64,000 bases of DNA from Salegentibacter sediminis (GCF_002078605.1 NZ_MSJR01000006.1:124001-188000), one strand, 5' to 3'; shown: positions 7,809 through 17,991, counted from the stretch's first letter. The notes: generated by a model not told the origin, from the sequence alone. Program-made: numbers and translations.

Positions 7809-9011
7809 CTAAAGCCTCTTAATCCTGAATTTAAAATTACTACCCACTCCGGGAGTAGAATGTACCTCTATTTGTCCGTGCATATTTTCTATATGTTTCT
7901 TAACGGTAGCCAGGCCAATTCCGCTACCAGGATTGCCATAACGATCGTTTACATCTAAAGTGGCAAAAAGTTCAAAAGCTTTATCAACCTTTTCGGGGGG
8001 GATCCCATTTCCGTTGTCTTCAACTTCAAAATAATAATAAGAATTATTTTCCCTAAACCGAATATTCACTTTTCGTTGCTCTTTATCGTTATATTTTAAG
8101 GAATTGCTTAAGAGGTTCATAAAAACCTGGGTAAGCGCCGCTTTATTTATATTTTGAAGTTTCCCCGTTTTGGGATAATTGATTTCAATATCATCTGAAA
8201 TATTATAAAGATCTACTACAGGTTTTAATAGCTCCGGAAGGTCCACATCCTCGTAATCTTTTTCCAGAATATGATCGCTGCGGTAAAAATTTAGAATTCC
8301 ATCAACATAATTCCGAAGGGAATAGGAAGAGTCTACTAAAAAATTCAGGTAATCTTTTGTTTGATCATCCAGTTTATCCTCATTTTCCTCTTTCAGGAGT
8401 TCTGTTAAGGAAATAATATTGGCAAGCGGCGATTTTATATCGTGCGAAACAAGGCTTGCAAATTTTTCAAGCTCCCGGTACTTTTGTTTTAAAGAGCGTT
8501 GTACGTGATGCAATTTATAAGTTTGCTTTCGGGCTTCGAAAAGATTCATGCTCTGGTTGGCTAAAGCTTCCAGGGATTTAAGCTGATTTGGTTTCAGGGT
8601 TCTGGGTTTTACATCAAAAACACCAAAGACAGCAATGGCGTGCCCTTGTGAATTTACCAGGGGTACCCCGGCAAAAAACTGATATTCCCGATCATAAAGA
8701 CCCTTAGCCTTTTCGAAGACTTCAGGATGTTCTGGTTTGTTTAGAATAAGATTTCTTTCTCCTGATTGTATGCAGAGTTCGCAAAAGGAATTTTGGCGTG
8801 GAATAGAGGAGAGTTCTGTGCCATAGGCCGATTTACTCCATACTTCCTTCTTTCCGATAATGCTAATTTTGGCGACTGGAACTTTACAAATTTCGGCAGC
8901 AAGATAGGTTAATTGATCATAATCCCTGTCTTGTCCTGATTTGAAAATCGCATATTGAGCCAGAGCAGTACGGCGCAATTTTTCGTTAACTGACACTTTT
9001 TTTTGTTCCAT
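7809..9011 (-). CDS. Soluble GAF-domain sensor histidine kinase
   Basis: 400 residues without membrane segments. A GAF domain (about 20-160) contains SFCELCIQ; a short coiled coil leads into a HisKA dimerisation domain with phospho-acceptor His190 in SLVSHDIKSPL; the HATPase domain carries NLLSNSLKYN (N box), EDNGNGIP (G1) and GSGIGLATVKK (G2). It should therefore autophosphorylate in response to a cytoplasmic ligand or redox cue. It is a close paralogue of the next gene upstream (same domain order, same GAF type), with a 66-nt gap between them. No response regulator is adjacent, so the partner is unknown. Confidence 0.9.
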   Translation of the reverse strand: MEQKKVSVNEKLRRTALAQYAIFKSGQDRDYDQLTYLAAEICKVPVAKISIIGKKEVWSKSAYGTELSSIPRQNSFCELCIQSGERNLILNKPEHPEVFEKAKGLYDREYQFFAGVPLVNSQGHAIAVFGVFDVKPRTLKPNQLKSLEALANQSMNLFEARKQTYKLHHVQRSLKQKYRELEKFASLVSHDIKSPLANIISLTELLKEENEDKLDDQTKDYLNFLVDSSYSLRNYVDGILNFYRSDHILEKDYEDVDLPELLKPVVDLYNISDDIEINYPKTGKLQNINKAALTQVFMNLLSNSLKYNDKEQRKVNIRFRENNSYYYFEVEDNGNGIPPEKVDKAFELFATLDVNDRYGNPGSGIGLATVKKHIENMHGQIEVHSTPGVGSNFKFRIKRL

Positions 9012-9077
9012 ACTCCGGAATGTGACTCCTATAATATATTAAAATTTAAGCAACTAAATAAATTTAATTCCTGCTGT

Positions 9078-10313
9078 TTAAAAGTTGCGTTTTGCCGAAA
9101 AACTGAATTGTGTGCCCCGCCCAGGTTCGGAGTTTATTTTTATATTTCCTCCAAGTTTTTTAACCAGTCTCTTTACCGTAGATAGACCAATGCCATTCCC
9201 TTTATTACCTTTCCTGTCGGTAACGGCTAAAGTTGTGAAAATTTGAAATATTTCTTCCTGTTTGTCTTGTGGGATTCCAATTCCATTATCAGATATACTG
9301 AAATAATAAAAGTTGGGAGTTTGTCTGAAATCGATGTCTATAACGATTTTCTCGTTTTTATTATATTTCAAACTATTGCTTATAAGATTCAGGAAAATCT
9401 GTTCAAGAGCAGCACGATTTGATTGGATGATGATATTCTCATTGGGGAGGTTTATATCTACATTATCGGTAATATTAAAAAGATCAATGATTTCTTCCAG
9501 CATATGGTGCAGATCAAATTTCTGGTTTTTAAAATCTGTGGTATCATTGCTTTCATAATGGTTTAACAAGCTATTGATGTAATCGCTTAAATTTAATCCT
9601 GCATTCTTTAAATTTTTAAGATATTTCAGGCCCTCATTTCCAAGTTGGTCCCCGTATTTAGCCTTTAAAATGTCGGCGGTAATAATCATATTGGCTAAGG
9701 GCATTTTCATATCATGAGAGACCACGCCGGCAAAATCTTTTAAAGCATTATTATGTTCCTTCAGCTCTTTCTTTATCTGTTCAAGATGCTTGTTTTTTCG
9801 TCTTAGTTCGAATAAAACCTCCACATGTTTGGCCAGTGCTTTTAGAGCGATCTTTTGCTCTTTATCAAGTTTATTGGGTTTATTATCAATTACGCATAAG
9901 GTTCCCAGCGCGAAACCATGATGATCTACCAGAGGCATACCCGCATAAAAATGAACCGGGTTGTTTTCATCAAGAGTAAAAGGATTGTCCTTAAAACGTT
10001 CATCCAGGCGGGTGTCATTAATAACCATTAATTGTTTTGGCTTAAGAATGGCGTGGGCGCAAAAGGAAATTTCCCTATCTGAACCACATATTTCAGTACC
10101 ATACCTGGATTTAAAATATTGTTCTTTCTCTCCAATCAATGATATTAGGGATACGGGAGTTTTACAAATGAAACTAGCGAGCTTGGTGATGTTATCGAAT
10201 TCGGCTTCAGGAGGGGTATTAAAAATTCCGGCTTCTTCCAGAGAAGCTAATCTTTCTAGCTCGTTTCTCGGTATCGCTGGTTTAATCATCTGTTTAGTTC
10301 CTGCCTTTATCAT
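9078..10313 (-). CDS. Soluble GAF-domain sensor histidine kinase (paralogue)
   Basis: 411 residues, same architecture as the downstream kinase: GAF (about 30-168, with EISFCAHAIL and HFYAGMPLVD), HisKA with His200 in GVVSHDMKMPL, HATPase with NLISNSLKYN, SDNGIGIP and GNGIGLSTVKR. No signal peptide or membrane helix. The SFCAHAI motif is common in GAF domains that precede HisKA in Bacteroidota; the ligand is not evident. Start at the ATG at 10313; an in-frame ATG eight codons later is possible. The kinases form a tandem pair that probably arose by duplication. Confidence 0.9.
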   Translation of the reverse strand: MIKAGTKQMIKPAIPRNELERLASLEEAGIFNTPPEAEFDNITKLASFICKTPVSLISLIGEKEQYFKSRYGTEICGSDREISFCAHAILKPKQLMVINDTRLDERFKDNPFTLDENNPVHFYAGMPLVDHHGFALGTLCVIDNKPNKLDKEQKIALKALAKHVEVLFELRRKNKHLEQIKKELKEHNNALKDFAGVVSHDMKMPLANMIITADILKAKYGDQLGNEGLKYLKNLKNAGLNLSDYINSLLNHYESNDTTDFKNQKFDLHHMLEEIIDLFNITDNVDINLPNENIIIQSNRAALEQIFLNLISNSLKYNKNEKIVIDIDFRQTPNFYYFSISDNGIGIPQDKQEEIFQIFTTLAVTDRKGNKGNGIGLSTVKRLVKKLGGNIKINSEPGRGTQFSFSAKRNF

Positions 10314-10620
10314 AAGGATAATAATTAACCTAAATTAACAAAAATTTTTGACATTTGTTAAAATAAGATTAAATTATTTTTCGCCTGTTTTTTTGGATAG
10401 AGAATAGTAAAATTAAAGTCAATGTTGATAAGGAAGCTTCAACTCTAAGGATAGTTTTTAAACCTGGGGTTTAATAATTCTGTATACTCTTAAAAATCTG
10501 GTTATTAAAAGTGATTAGCAAAAATAGGGATAGAGGAAGAAAAAAATTACTTTACAAAATAAAACTTGTATGCTGGACCGGAAGGAATTATTTCTGCCGT
10601 ATCTGGGTATGCTAAATTTG
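10314..10620. other. Intergenic region, no gene recognised
   Basis: About 307 bases, AT-rich. No open frame with coding character, RNA gene or convincing terminator is visible. It should contain the promoter of the 9078-10313 kinase, but I find no good TAnnTTTG box close to that start. Confidence 0.6.
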
Positions 10621-11385
10621 TTAAAGCTTTTCATTTGCTCCAATCCCAAATAATGCGAAATCATATTTCACAGGGTCGAGAGGGTCCATTTTCCGTAGGG
10701 AATTATCGAGTTCGGTGAGGGCTTTTGCATCGTTAGCCGTACGTGTGAGGAGTTTTAATTTACGGGCTACGTTGCCGGAATGAACATCCAGTGGGCAACT
10801 TAATTGTTGAGGCCGCAGGCTATCCCAGATCCCGAAGTCAACGCCGGAAGGGTCTTTTCTAACCATCCACCTTAAATACATATTAATGCGTTTTGCTGCT
10901 GAATTCTTTTTTGGGTCGCTCACATGTTTTTCAGTCCGGAAGGCGTGGGGAAGTTCAAAGAAAATATTCTTAAAATGATGGATCGCCGGTTGGAGCGACC
11001 TTTCTTCAGCGTAGATATTGAAGATCTTTTCTATTCCTTCGTGGTTTAAATAAATATTTTTAAGGGCCTGAATAAAATACTGAAGATCGATTCCCTGAAA
11101 GGTTCGGTGAACGAAATTTTCCAGTTTATCGATATCGGAGGGGGAGTGGTTTATTACAAAATCATGGGGGGACCAGTCCAGCAATTCCATCATTCTGTTG
11201 GCGTTCTTGAGAATGCTTTTTCTGTTTCCCCAGGCAATGGTGGCCGTGAGAAAACCTGCAATTTCAATATCTTCTTTTTTGCTAAACTGATGCGGAATCT
11301 GAATAGGATCGGTTTCAATAAAATGAATGGTATTATATTGTTCAACCTTAAAGTCAAGAAAAGATTTTAACTCGCGTTTATTCAA
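10621..11385 (-). CDS. TIGR02757 family protein
   Basis: 254 residues, recognised as the TIGR02757 (DUF2400) family: N-terminal FLTATIAWGNRKSI, a central MYLRWMVRKDPSGVDFGIWDS and PLDVHSGNVARKL near the C-terminus. The last two resemble helix-hairpin-helix DNA glycosylase folds, so a nucleic-acid role is possible, but none is established. No ATG is available at the conserved N-terminus; TTG at 11385 fits. It follows the lolD-like gene by 16 nt, a pairing that suggests co-transcription. Confidence 0.85.
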   Translation of the reverse strand: MNKRELKSFLDFKVEQYNTIHFIETDPIQIPHQFSKKEDIEIAGFLTATIAWGNRKSILKNANRMMELLDWSPHDFVINHSPSDIDKLENFVHRTFQGIDLQYFIQALKNIYLNHEGIEKIFNIYAEERSLQPAIHHFKNIFFELPHAFRTEKHVSDPKKNSAAKRINMYLRWMVRKDPSGVDFGIWDSLRPQQLSCPLDVHSGNVARKLKLLTRTANDAKALTELDNSLRKMDPLDPVKYDFALFGIGANEKL

Positions 11386-11401
11386 AATTCAGAAATATTA
11401 T

Positions 11402-12061
11402 TTATTTAATTTCTCCGTCTACCATAGTGAGTTTACGGTCTGCCATATCGGCCAGTTCCTCATTATGGGTTACGATAACAAACGTTTGCTGAAATTCATC
11501 CCTAAGTCTGAAAAACAATCTATGTAGATTTTCTGCAGATTCACTATCGAGATTTCCAGAAGGTTCATCAGCAAAGATAATGGCTGGATTATTTACAAGG
11601 GCCCTTGCCACCGCGATGCGTTGTTGTTCCCCGCCGCTTAATTCCGAGGGTTTATGGTTTGCCCGGTTTTCGAGCCCTAAAAATCCAAGGAGTTCGTGGG
11701 CGCGTTTTTCGGCTTCGGCTTTTGATTTATTTTGAATAAAAGCGGGAATGCATATATTTTCCAGCGCGGTGAATTCGGGAAGCAATTGGTGGAACTGGAA
11801 GATAAATCCAATATGTTTATTTCTGAATTTGGATAGTTCTCTGGAAGAAAGTCTGTAGATATCGGTCCCGTTTATTCGTAACTCTGAAGCTTTGTTTTTT
11901 TCAGGCTTATCCAGGGTGCCTAAAATCTGAAGGAGGGTGGTCTTTCCAGCCCCTGATGCACCCACTATAGAAACAATTTCGCTGCGTTGAATGTGCAAAT
12001 TCACCCCTTTTAAAACGTGGAGATCACCGTAATATTTATGAATGTTTTTGGCAAGTATCAT
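11402..12061 (-). CDS. lolD: ABC transporter ATP-binding protein, LolD-like
   Basis: 219-residue ATPase subunit of the lipoprotein-release / MacB-type exporter family. Walker [12 protein letters not shown]-loop [12 protein letters not shown], signature LSGGEQQR, Walker B AIIFADEP followed by SGNLD, and H-loop VIVTHNEE are all intact. LolD normally pairs with LolC/E permeases to move lipoproteins to the outer membrane; no permease gene is adjacent here, so it must act with a subunit encoded elsewhere. LolD versus another member of the same family cannot be decided from the ATPase alone. Confidence 0.85.
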   Translation of the reverse strand: MILAKNIHKYYGDLHVLKGVNLHIQRSEIVSIVGASGAGKTTLLQILGTLDKPEKNKASELRINGTDIYRLSSRELSKFRNKHIGFIFQFHQLLPEFTALENICIPAFIQNKSKAEAEKRAHELLGFLGLENRANHKPSELSGGEQQRIAVARALVNNPAIIFADEPSGNLDSESAENLHRLFFRLRDEFQQTFVIVTHNEELADMADRKLTMVDGEIK

Positions 12062-12118
12062 ATTTTATCTGGACTATTAAAAATGGAAAAATACCCAAAT
12101 TACACAGAATCCCCAAGA

Positions 12119-14563
12119 TTAGCTCTCAAAGATGTTATAAAGATTGTTGTAATCAATAAAGTAAACCACACGCAGACTCAAAACCTGTTTTATAGGTTGA
12201 TCGAATAAGTTTTCAAGGCTGTAACGGTAATTCAAAAGGCTTAATTTATCCTGGTTAAATATGGAATTTCTATAAAGTAGGATCGCCTGGCTTCCCGGTG
12301 CAAATTGCCAGCTATAGCTCAGGTCAAGATTCCAAATATTAAAATTTCGGTTTGGGTTGTTGTTTTGATGAATCTGATATGAATTCGGATTTAAAGCCCC
12401 ATCCTCCTGGAGTACAGAATAGCCCTCTTCCATGAAATGGGCTGTTGACCAGAAATTTCTAAAACTTAAATTCAAGGCTTGCCTGGTATTAAAATTATAG
12501 CTGGCTTTAAGCGAGTTTTCGATACTTTCCATATCCCTTTTTCCAAATATGATATCTGTGTCTGAAAAATCTACAAAACTTTGCCTGTTTTTCTCGATGG
12601 AATAATTAAAGGAATATACTACATCAAACTTATCTGAAAATCTTACCCGCGGACTTAAGCGAAGTCTATATTCCTCCTGAGGGGAATTAAAGTATTTTCC
12701 ATAACGAAGACGAATATCATAGGCAAAAGTCTTTCTGTAATCTGAGGATACCCAGGCTTCGCTAAAAATACTACGATTGTAGGTCACATACATGCCTTCC
12801 TTGCGAGGTTCGAAGAAATCACGAAATTTAGAGTTCACATCCAGGTTTCCACCAAAAGCAAAACGCTCCCTGGTCATGGCAAAAAAGCCTCCGCCAACCC
12901 CAGTATTCACCGCCATGTCGGGACGATACCTGCGCTGGTGATTTCCGTAAACCTCAATTCTGTAACGGTTAAATCGTTCGGTGGGTTCAAAGATTTGGTA
13001 AGATGTGCTCCAGAAAAAATTATTGTAATTATTAATAAAGTTTATCCCCAGATCATTAATATCATAGGTTCGGTTCGCAAACCTGTGACTAATACCATAA
13101 CGGAAATTACCTTTTGTTCGGTTTACCGAAAACTCTGAAGCAAAACCGGCCAGGGTGTTGTTGGGAATATTTACCTGGCTCATTTTTGCTTCACCAGCAA
13201 AATTATATGAATTGGCTTTATTGTAGACATCAAATAATAATCCCGTAACATTACCATCCCTGTAATTTCCCTCGCGGGTGACGTTGGTGTTTATTAAGCT
13301 AATAGAAGAATTTTGGTTAAACTGCTGGTCGAGCACCAGAATATTGTAATTCGCAAATGGCTCGGTGGTTCTGGTTCGCGTGGCCCCGGTAACCGTATCC
13401 CTGAAGATGGCTTTCATTTCACTGGTAATGGCGTTAAAAAATCCGATGCCGAGGTTATCTTCAGTTCGGCCTGATATTTTAAAAGCATTTAAAAGATCTG
13501 AGCGTTCGGGGTTTTCATCTATTACTTCATTTGGTCTAAGATATGCTGAAGCTGACCTATACCCGGTTGGGGCATCGCCCACTCTTCTGGAATAGAATAA
13601 ATCTCCTTTGGTGAAAAGTTCGGTGCCCTCGGTAAAGAAGGCGCGGTTTTCGCCGAACTGCTGTTCAAAGGGAGTAAGGTTCAATTCCACATCATCAAAG
13701 GCCGCCTGCCCGAAATCAGGGACAAGGGTGACATCCAGGGTGAAGGCATCATTTATTCCGTATTTCACGTCTAAACCGGCACTAAAGGCATTTTTGGTGC
13801 GATCGTCATATCGATGGACTTCGGCTGAAGTATAGGGGTAAAGGCTAAGCCTAATTGGAGGATCAATATTCTCAATTCCCTTTAATAATCCCGTATACTG
13901 ACTTATTTTTCCCACCGACTTATCGATATAATTCCAGCTATAGGTTTCGTTGCGATGAGTGATTTTTCTGGTGAATTGAATGGCCCAGGACTGTACCTCC
14001 TTTTTGGGAAACCTCAGTGCGGAATAGGGGATCCTAATTTCGGCATACCATCCCGTATTATCGTGTAAAACCTCCGCTTCCCACACGGTATTAAAAGTAT
14101 AATCTTCATTATCTCCATTAGCTTTTCCATCTATTATTGCCCCGGAAGTAGTGACGATAAACCGCGTTTGATTTTCGCCATCATCGTAAGGGTTTATATC
14201 TACCAGGAAAAACTCCGATAGTCCAACGTTATCTCTTTGGGTGAATTGTTTTACGGTTTTTTCAGGGTCTCCAGAGCGCATATAGGCAGCTATATAGATT
14301 GCTTCATCATTATAGGCAACTTTCACATCGGTGGCGTAGGCTTGAGGAATGGGATCGCCATCGCCGGGTTCGAACATTAGAAAATTTGAAGCTACGGGTA
14401 AAGATTGATAGATTTTCTCATCAAGATTTCCATCTATTTTAGGAGCCTTGCCTATTCGGGTGATCTCATAAGTTTTACGGTCTTTTAAATCAAGCTCTAT
14501 CGATTGAGGGTAAAAATCTGGAATAAAAAGGATAAAAAACAGAAGGAAAAAACGAATGGGCAT
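12119..14563 (-). CDS. DUF5916 outer-membrane protein with N-terminal CBM9-like domain
   Basis: 814 residues. A signal peptide (about residues 1-20, FFLLFFILFIPDFYPQS) is followed by a carbohydrate-binding-9/DOMON-like domain starting at KIDGNLDE (about 40-220) and a long beta-rich C-terminal region with alternating aromatic strands, ending in a strand typical of barrels. This matches Bacteroidota DUF5916 proteins, presumed outer-membrane barrels of unknown substrate. The open frame includes one more upstream TTG codon; the ATG at 14563 is preferred. It is divergent from msrA. Confidence 0.85.
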   Translation of the reverse strand: MPIRFFLLFFILFIPDFYPQSIELDLKDRKTYEITRIGKAPKIDGNLDEKIYQSLPVASNFLMFEPGDGDPIPQAYATDVKVAYNDEAIYIAAYMRSGDPEKTVKQFTQRDNVGLSEFFLVDINPYDDGENQTRFIVTTSGAIIDGKANGDNEDYTFNTVWEAEVLHDNTGWYAEIRIPYSALRFPKKEVQSWAIQFTRKITHRNETYSWNYIDKSVGKISQYTGLLKGIENIDPPIRLSLYPYTSAEVHRYDDRTKNAFSAGLDVKYGINDAFTLDVTLVPDFGQAAFDDVELNLTPFEQQFGENRAFFTEGTELFTKGDLFYSRRVGDAPTGYRSASAYLRPNEVIDENPERSDLLNAFKISGRTEDNLGIGFFNAITSEMKAIFRDTVTGATRTRTTEPFANYNILVLDQQFNQNSSISLINTNVTREGNYRDGNVTGLLFDVYNKANSYNFAGEAKMSQVNIPNNTLAGFASEFSVNRTKGNFRYGISHRFANRTYDINDLGINFINNYNNFFWSTSYQIFEPTERFNRYRIEVYGNHQRRYRPDMAVNTGVGGGFFAMTRERFAFGGNLDVNSKFRDFFEPRKEGMYVTYNRSIFSEAWVSSDYRKTFAYDIRLRYGKYFNSPQEEYRLRLSPRVRFSDKFDVVYSFNYSIEKNRQSFVDFSDTDIIFGKRDMESIENSLKASYNFNTRQALNLSFRNFWSTAHFMEEGYSVLQEDGALNPNSYQIHQNNNPNRNFNIWNLDLSYSWQFAPGSQAILLYRNSIFNQDKLSLLNYRYSLENLFDQPIKQVLSLRVVYFIDYNNLYNIFES

Positions 14564-14624
14564 CAATAGTTACTATTAGAAGATAAATGACTTTAAGTAT
14601 TCTTACGTCTTAAGTAAGGCTTTA

Positions 14625-14632
14625 CAAAATTA
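14625..14632 (-). promoter_or_regulatory. -7 box TAATTTTG (minus strand) for the DUF5916 gene
   Basis: Plus-strand CAAAATTA 61 nt upstream of the ATG at 14563; exact TAnnTTTG match without a clear -33. Confidence 0.35.
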
Positions 14633-14710
14633 GCCAAATTCTCGTTAATTCGGGTTAAATTCCCTGGCTTATAAAGCTTATTGTACTGGCATTATATATA
14701 TTTATAAAAT

Positions 14711-15262
14711 ATGGTACAAAAAAGTTTAGAAACCGCTACCCTTGCCGGGGGTTGCTTCTGGTGTACAGAAGCAGTTTTTCAGCGGATAAAAGGCGTAGAA
14801 AGTGTAATACCTGGTTTTACCGGCGGAAATATTAAAAACCCTGCATACAGGGAAATCATTACGGGTAGGACAGGTCATGCTGAAGCTATACAGATAAGTT
14901 TTGATCCTGAAAAGGTAAGTTTTAAGGAGTTATTATTAATTTTCTTTGGCACTCATGATCCTACTACCTTAAACAGGCAACAAAATGATGTGGGTACTCA
15001 ATACAGAAGTGCCGTCTTTTATCATTCCGAAGAACAGAAAAAGACCGCTGTTGAAGTCATTAAGGAATTGGAGGATGAAAAAGTCTTTCAGGATAAAATA
15101 GTTACCGAAATATCCTCTGCTACCAATTTCTACCAGGCTGAGGAGGAACATAAAGATTATTACAACCTACACAGGCAGCAGCCATATTGCCAGTATATAA
15201 TAGATCCGAAGATTGAAAAATTGAGTAAATCCTTTGCAGATAAGCTTAAAACCTCAAATTAA
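14711..15262 (+). CDS. msrA: Peptide-methionine (S)-S-oxide reductase
   Basis: Repairs methionine-S-sulfoxide in proteins using thioredoxin. The catalytic motif GGCFWC (Cys15) lies at the expected N-terminal position, followed by the family segments GFTGGNIKNPAYREI, TGHAEAIQI, GTHDPTTLNRQQNDVGTQYRSAVF and ISSATNFYQAEEEHKDY. 183 residues is the usual length of the catalytic domain. No signal peptide, so cytoplasmic. A stand-alone MsrA without MsrB. Confidence 0.95.
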   Translation: MVQKSLETATLAGGCFWCTEAVFQRIKGVESVIPGFTGGNIKNPAYREIITGRTGHAEAIQISFDPEKVSFKELLLIFFGTHDPTTLNRQQNDVGTQYRSAVFYHSEEQKKTAVEVIKELEDEKVFQDKIVTEISSATNFYQAEEEHKDYYNLHRQQPYCQYIIDPKIEKLSKSFADKLKTSN

Positions 15263-15326
15263 GCCTTAAAACCTGCTATGGCTAAAAGTGGCACTTTTAT
15301 TGCCTTAATTATAAAAACTGATATAA

Positions 15327-15629
15327 ATGGATAAATTGAAAAATAAATTACTTGTAAAGGGCCTTGCATATGATGTGGTTGGTATGACTACCATGGCTAT
15401 TCCAGTTATAGGTCCGTTTTTAGATATTTTATGGGCACCATATGCGGCTAAAACCCTTCAGAAAATGTATCCCGGAAAGAAAGGTAAGCTGGCTTCGGCT
15501 GTTTTGTTTATTGAGGAGATATTGCCGGGGACAGATATTATTCCAACTTTCACGCTAATGTGGTTATATACCTATGTATGGAATAAGGATAAACCGGGAG
15601 AGTTACGTCCAATAAAAGTGAGATCTTAG
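15327..15629 (+). CDS. Small conserved membrane protein
   Basis: 100 residues with three hydrophobic stretches (about 15-36, 57-68 and 72-86) and a basic C-terminus. Gly/Pro-containing segments (AIPVIGPFLDILWAPYAA, EILPGTDIIPTFTLMW) look conserved rather than random. It is 64 nt downstream of msrA and followed by a terminator, so the two may be co-transcribed. Function unknown. Confidence 0.75.
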   Translation: MDKLKNKLLVKGLAYDVVGMTTMAIPVIGPFLDILWAPYAAKTLQKMYPGKKGKLASAVLFIEEILPGTDIIPTFTLMWLYTYVWNKDKPGELRPIKVRS

Positions 15630-15653
15630 ATTAAACAAATTAAATTATACAAA

Positions 15654-15684
15654 AACAGTCGGGTAATTCCCGACTGCTTTTTTT
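15654..15684. terminator. Intrinsic terminator after the small membrane-protein gene
   Basis: CAGTCGGG / CCCGACTG stem with a 5-nt loop (TAATT), preceded by A5 and followed by a T-run; likely bidirectional with the convergent TonB receptor gene. Confidence 0.85.
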
Positions 15685-15702
15685 ATATACCCCGAGGATT
15701 AT

Positions 15703-17991
15703 CTAAAGAAACCAATTAAGCGCAACAGAAATGTTTCTGCCAATATTCGCAATATTATCGGGCTTTAAGCGGGATAAATGCGAGATATAGGTTTTATTGA
15801 AAAGATTGTTCCCGTTAATGGTGAATTGCAGGTCTGAGCCATTAAGATCAAAGGTGCCTCCAAAACCGGCTCCCAGCAAACTATAACCGCCAGTACGGGT
15901 TTCAAAGGGGCTCACCCTGTTTTGATCGAAGACATTTTCTAATCTTAAAAAAGCATATTTTTTCTTCACTATCTCTCCCTCCAATTCTATCCTAAAGGTG
16001 TTGGTGAGGGAGTTTGCAGGAATTAAAGGCAGGTTTTGACCATCTTCCAATTCTCCGTGAACCATTTCGAAACCTGTTTCCCAGTGCAACCAGTCTAAGG
16101 GGTGGGGATGGATATGAGCACCAATTTCACTTCCATACATACTGGCATTATTTTGCGTGTATTGAAATACCAGGTCATTATCAATCATTTCCCCTGTAGG
16201 ATTTAAATAGATATAATCTTTAATGGTGTTGTGAAACAAATTTACATAAGTTTCAAAATGCTCATTTCTATATTCCACAGAAAGATCTATCTGGAAGTTT
16301 TGCTCATTATCCAGGCTCGAATCACCAATTTCATACCTGTTGGCTCCGTGATGAGCACCGTTAGAAGTGAGTTCAGCCAGGTTGGGAGCTCTAAAACCAC
16401 TGGCTAGATTTAACCTGGCATTAATGCTTTCAGAAAAATCATATTTAGCACCTATGGCTCCATTTATACTATTAAAATCGCGATTAAGGGCAGGGATAAA
16501 TTCCTCCTCGTGGCCGGGGTCTAATTCCTCCTCTTCATGTTCATGGTGTCCAAATTCTTCACTGTCAAGATTTCGGAAATCATAACGCAATCCACCCTGG
16601 AAATCCCATTTCTCAAGGTGAAGGTGGGTGGTTACAAAAATTCCAATATCGGTAGTTGTCGCTTCCGGAATTAAGATCTCTTCCCCTAAATTCGTATTTG
16701 TCTGGTACATTCCTTGAATACCAGCAATTGTTTCAAACTTGCCAAATCGCGGAAAATTATATTTAAGGTTATAATTGAGAGTCTCCAAATGCATTTCTAG
16801 CGCGGGGTGTTCCCCTACATTATCTTCCTCTTCCTCGTGGATCTCTTCCTCTTCTTCATGAGCGTGCTCATCTTCATATTCCCGCCTGTTGTTAAACTGA
16901 TAGCCCACTTTAAAATCAAGACTTGAGTTTTTAAAGTATAGCTTATTATCCAGGCTCAGGATATGATTATCGATCTCCTGGTAGGGCAACAATGGATCTT
17001 TATCTGTATTTTGAAGACCCATCTCTTCGGGAATCCCAATATTAGAACGGTTGTAGTTATAGCGTAGGGCCCCTTTATATTTCTGATCCTGGTAACCGAT
17101 ACCGGCTTTAAAATCCTTTTCGTTGAAACGCGTATTTGTAACCCTTTCTCCGTCCCCGGTTTCATAGTCGCTATGTGCGGCATAACTACCTCGAGCAATA
17201 AATTTTAATTTTTCTCCTGAAGTTGCTGCCATAGCACTCCCTTGATAGCCTTGTGTATTACTGAAATAATTTGTTTCTATTTCGGCTTTTGAAGCATTGG
17301 TAGAAGCAAAAGCCTCGGGATTAAGATATAGCACTCCTCCAATTGCATCGCTACCGTAGAGTAGGGAAGCAGGGCCTTTAATTACTTCAACACTCTCAAT
17401 TCCCTTTGAGCTAATCCCCAGGCCATGCTCGTCGCCATATTGCTGGTTTTCCAGTCTAACGCCCTGGGTATATACTAAAACCCTGTTTGAGCTTAAACCC
17501 CGAATTACGGGTTTGCCTATACCTAAACCGGTGGTAAGACTCTCAACCCCTTCTATTTGTGAAATTCCATCTGTAAGCGTAATAGCTCCTTTACGTGTTA
17601 AGGTGGAAACATTCTCCCGGGCAACCCGCATTACATTATCGCTTTGTAATTGATGAAACGGCGTAGAAATTATAACCTCTTCCATCTCTATTGCTGAAGG
17701 TTTCAGGCTTAAGTCAAAGCCTGCGGAAGAAGGGATACTAATTTCTCCTGAAAAAGTGCTGAAACCAATTGAGGAAATTACAATTTTATGATTTCCGGTG
17801 GGAAGGTTTTTGAACATAAACTTGCCATCCAAATCGGTTAATTCGCCCTTCTCAAGGCCGGGAAGGTAAACAGTGGCGCCAATAACAGGTTCGCCATTAA
17901 CAAGATTTTTAACAGTACCCTGTAGATTATTTTGAGCATATATAAACGAATTTACTGCCAAAAACAGCAAAAATAAAATTTTGGTTTTCAT
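15703..17991 (-). CDS. TonB-dependent receptor with His/Glu-rich extracellular segments (putative metal uptake)
   Basis: 762-residue outer-membrane receptor: signal peptide ending FIYAQ, a carboxypeptidase-regulatory-like N-terminal domain (about 20-100), a plug domain (about 115-225, with GKPVIRGLSSNRVLVY), then a beta barrel ending in an aromatic strand (SVALNWFL). Two segments are dense in His and Glu: EDEHAHEEEEEIHEEEED (around 16800-16880) and HHEHEEEELDPGHEEE (around 16500-16560). Such loops occur in zinc receptors of the ZnuD type, so zinc or a similar divalent metal is the inferred substrate. It is the last gene of a minus-strand cluster with a small His-rich protein directly upstream. 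Confidence 0.88.
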   Translation of the reverse strand: MKTKILFLLFLAVNSFIYAQNNLQGTVKNLVNGEPVIGATVYLPGLEKGELTDLDGKFMFKNLPTGNHKIVISSIGFSTFSGEISIPSSAGFDLSLKPSAIEMEEVIISTPFHQLQSDNVMRVARENVSTLTRKGAITLTDGISQIEGVESLTTGLGIGKPVIRGLSSNRVLVYTQGVRLENQQYGDEHGLGISSKGIESVEVIKGPASLLYGSDAIGGVLYLNPEAFASTNASKAEIETNYFSNTQGYQGSAMAATSGEKLKFIARGSYAAHSDYETGDGERVTNTRFNEKDFKAGIGYQDQKYKGALRYNYNRSNIGIPEEMGLQNTDKDPLLPYQEIDNHILSLDNKLYFKNSSLDFKVGYQFNNRREYEDEHAHEEEEEIHEEEEDNVGEHPALEMHLETLNYNLKYNFPRFGKFETIAGIQGMYQTNTNLGEEILIPEATTTDIGIFVTTHLHLEKWDFQGGLRYDFRNLDSEEFGHHEHEEEELDPGHEEEFIPALNRDFNSINGAIGAKYDFSESINARLNLASGFRAPNLAELTSNGAHHGANRYEIGDSSLDNEQNFQIDLSVEYRNEHFETYVNLFHNTIKDYIYLNPTGEMIDNDLVFQYTQNNASMYGSEIGAHIHPHPLDWLHWETGFEMVHGELEDGQNLPLIPANSLTNTFRIELEGEIVKKKYAFLRLENVFDQNRVSPFETRTGGYSLLGAGFGGTFDLNGSDLQFTINGNNLFNKTYISHLSRLKPDNIANIGRNISVALNWFL

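Noticed and set aside
10314..10620. Possible small gene or RNA in the largest gene-free stretch
   Set aside because: No frame with coding character, no stable hairpin with T-tract and no tRNA-like fold visible.
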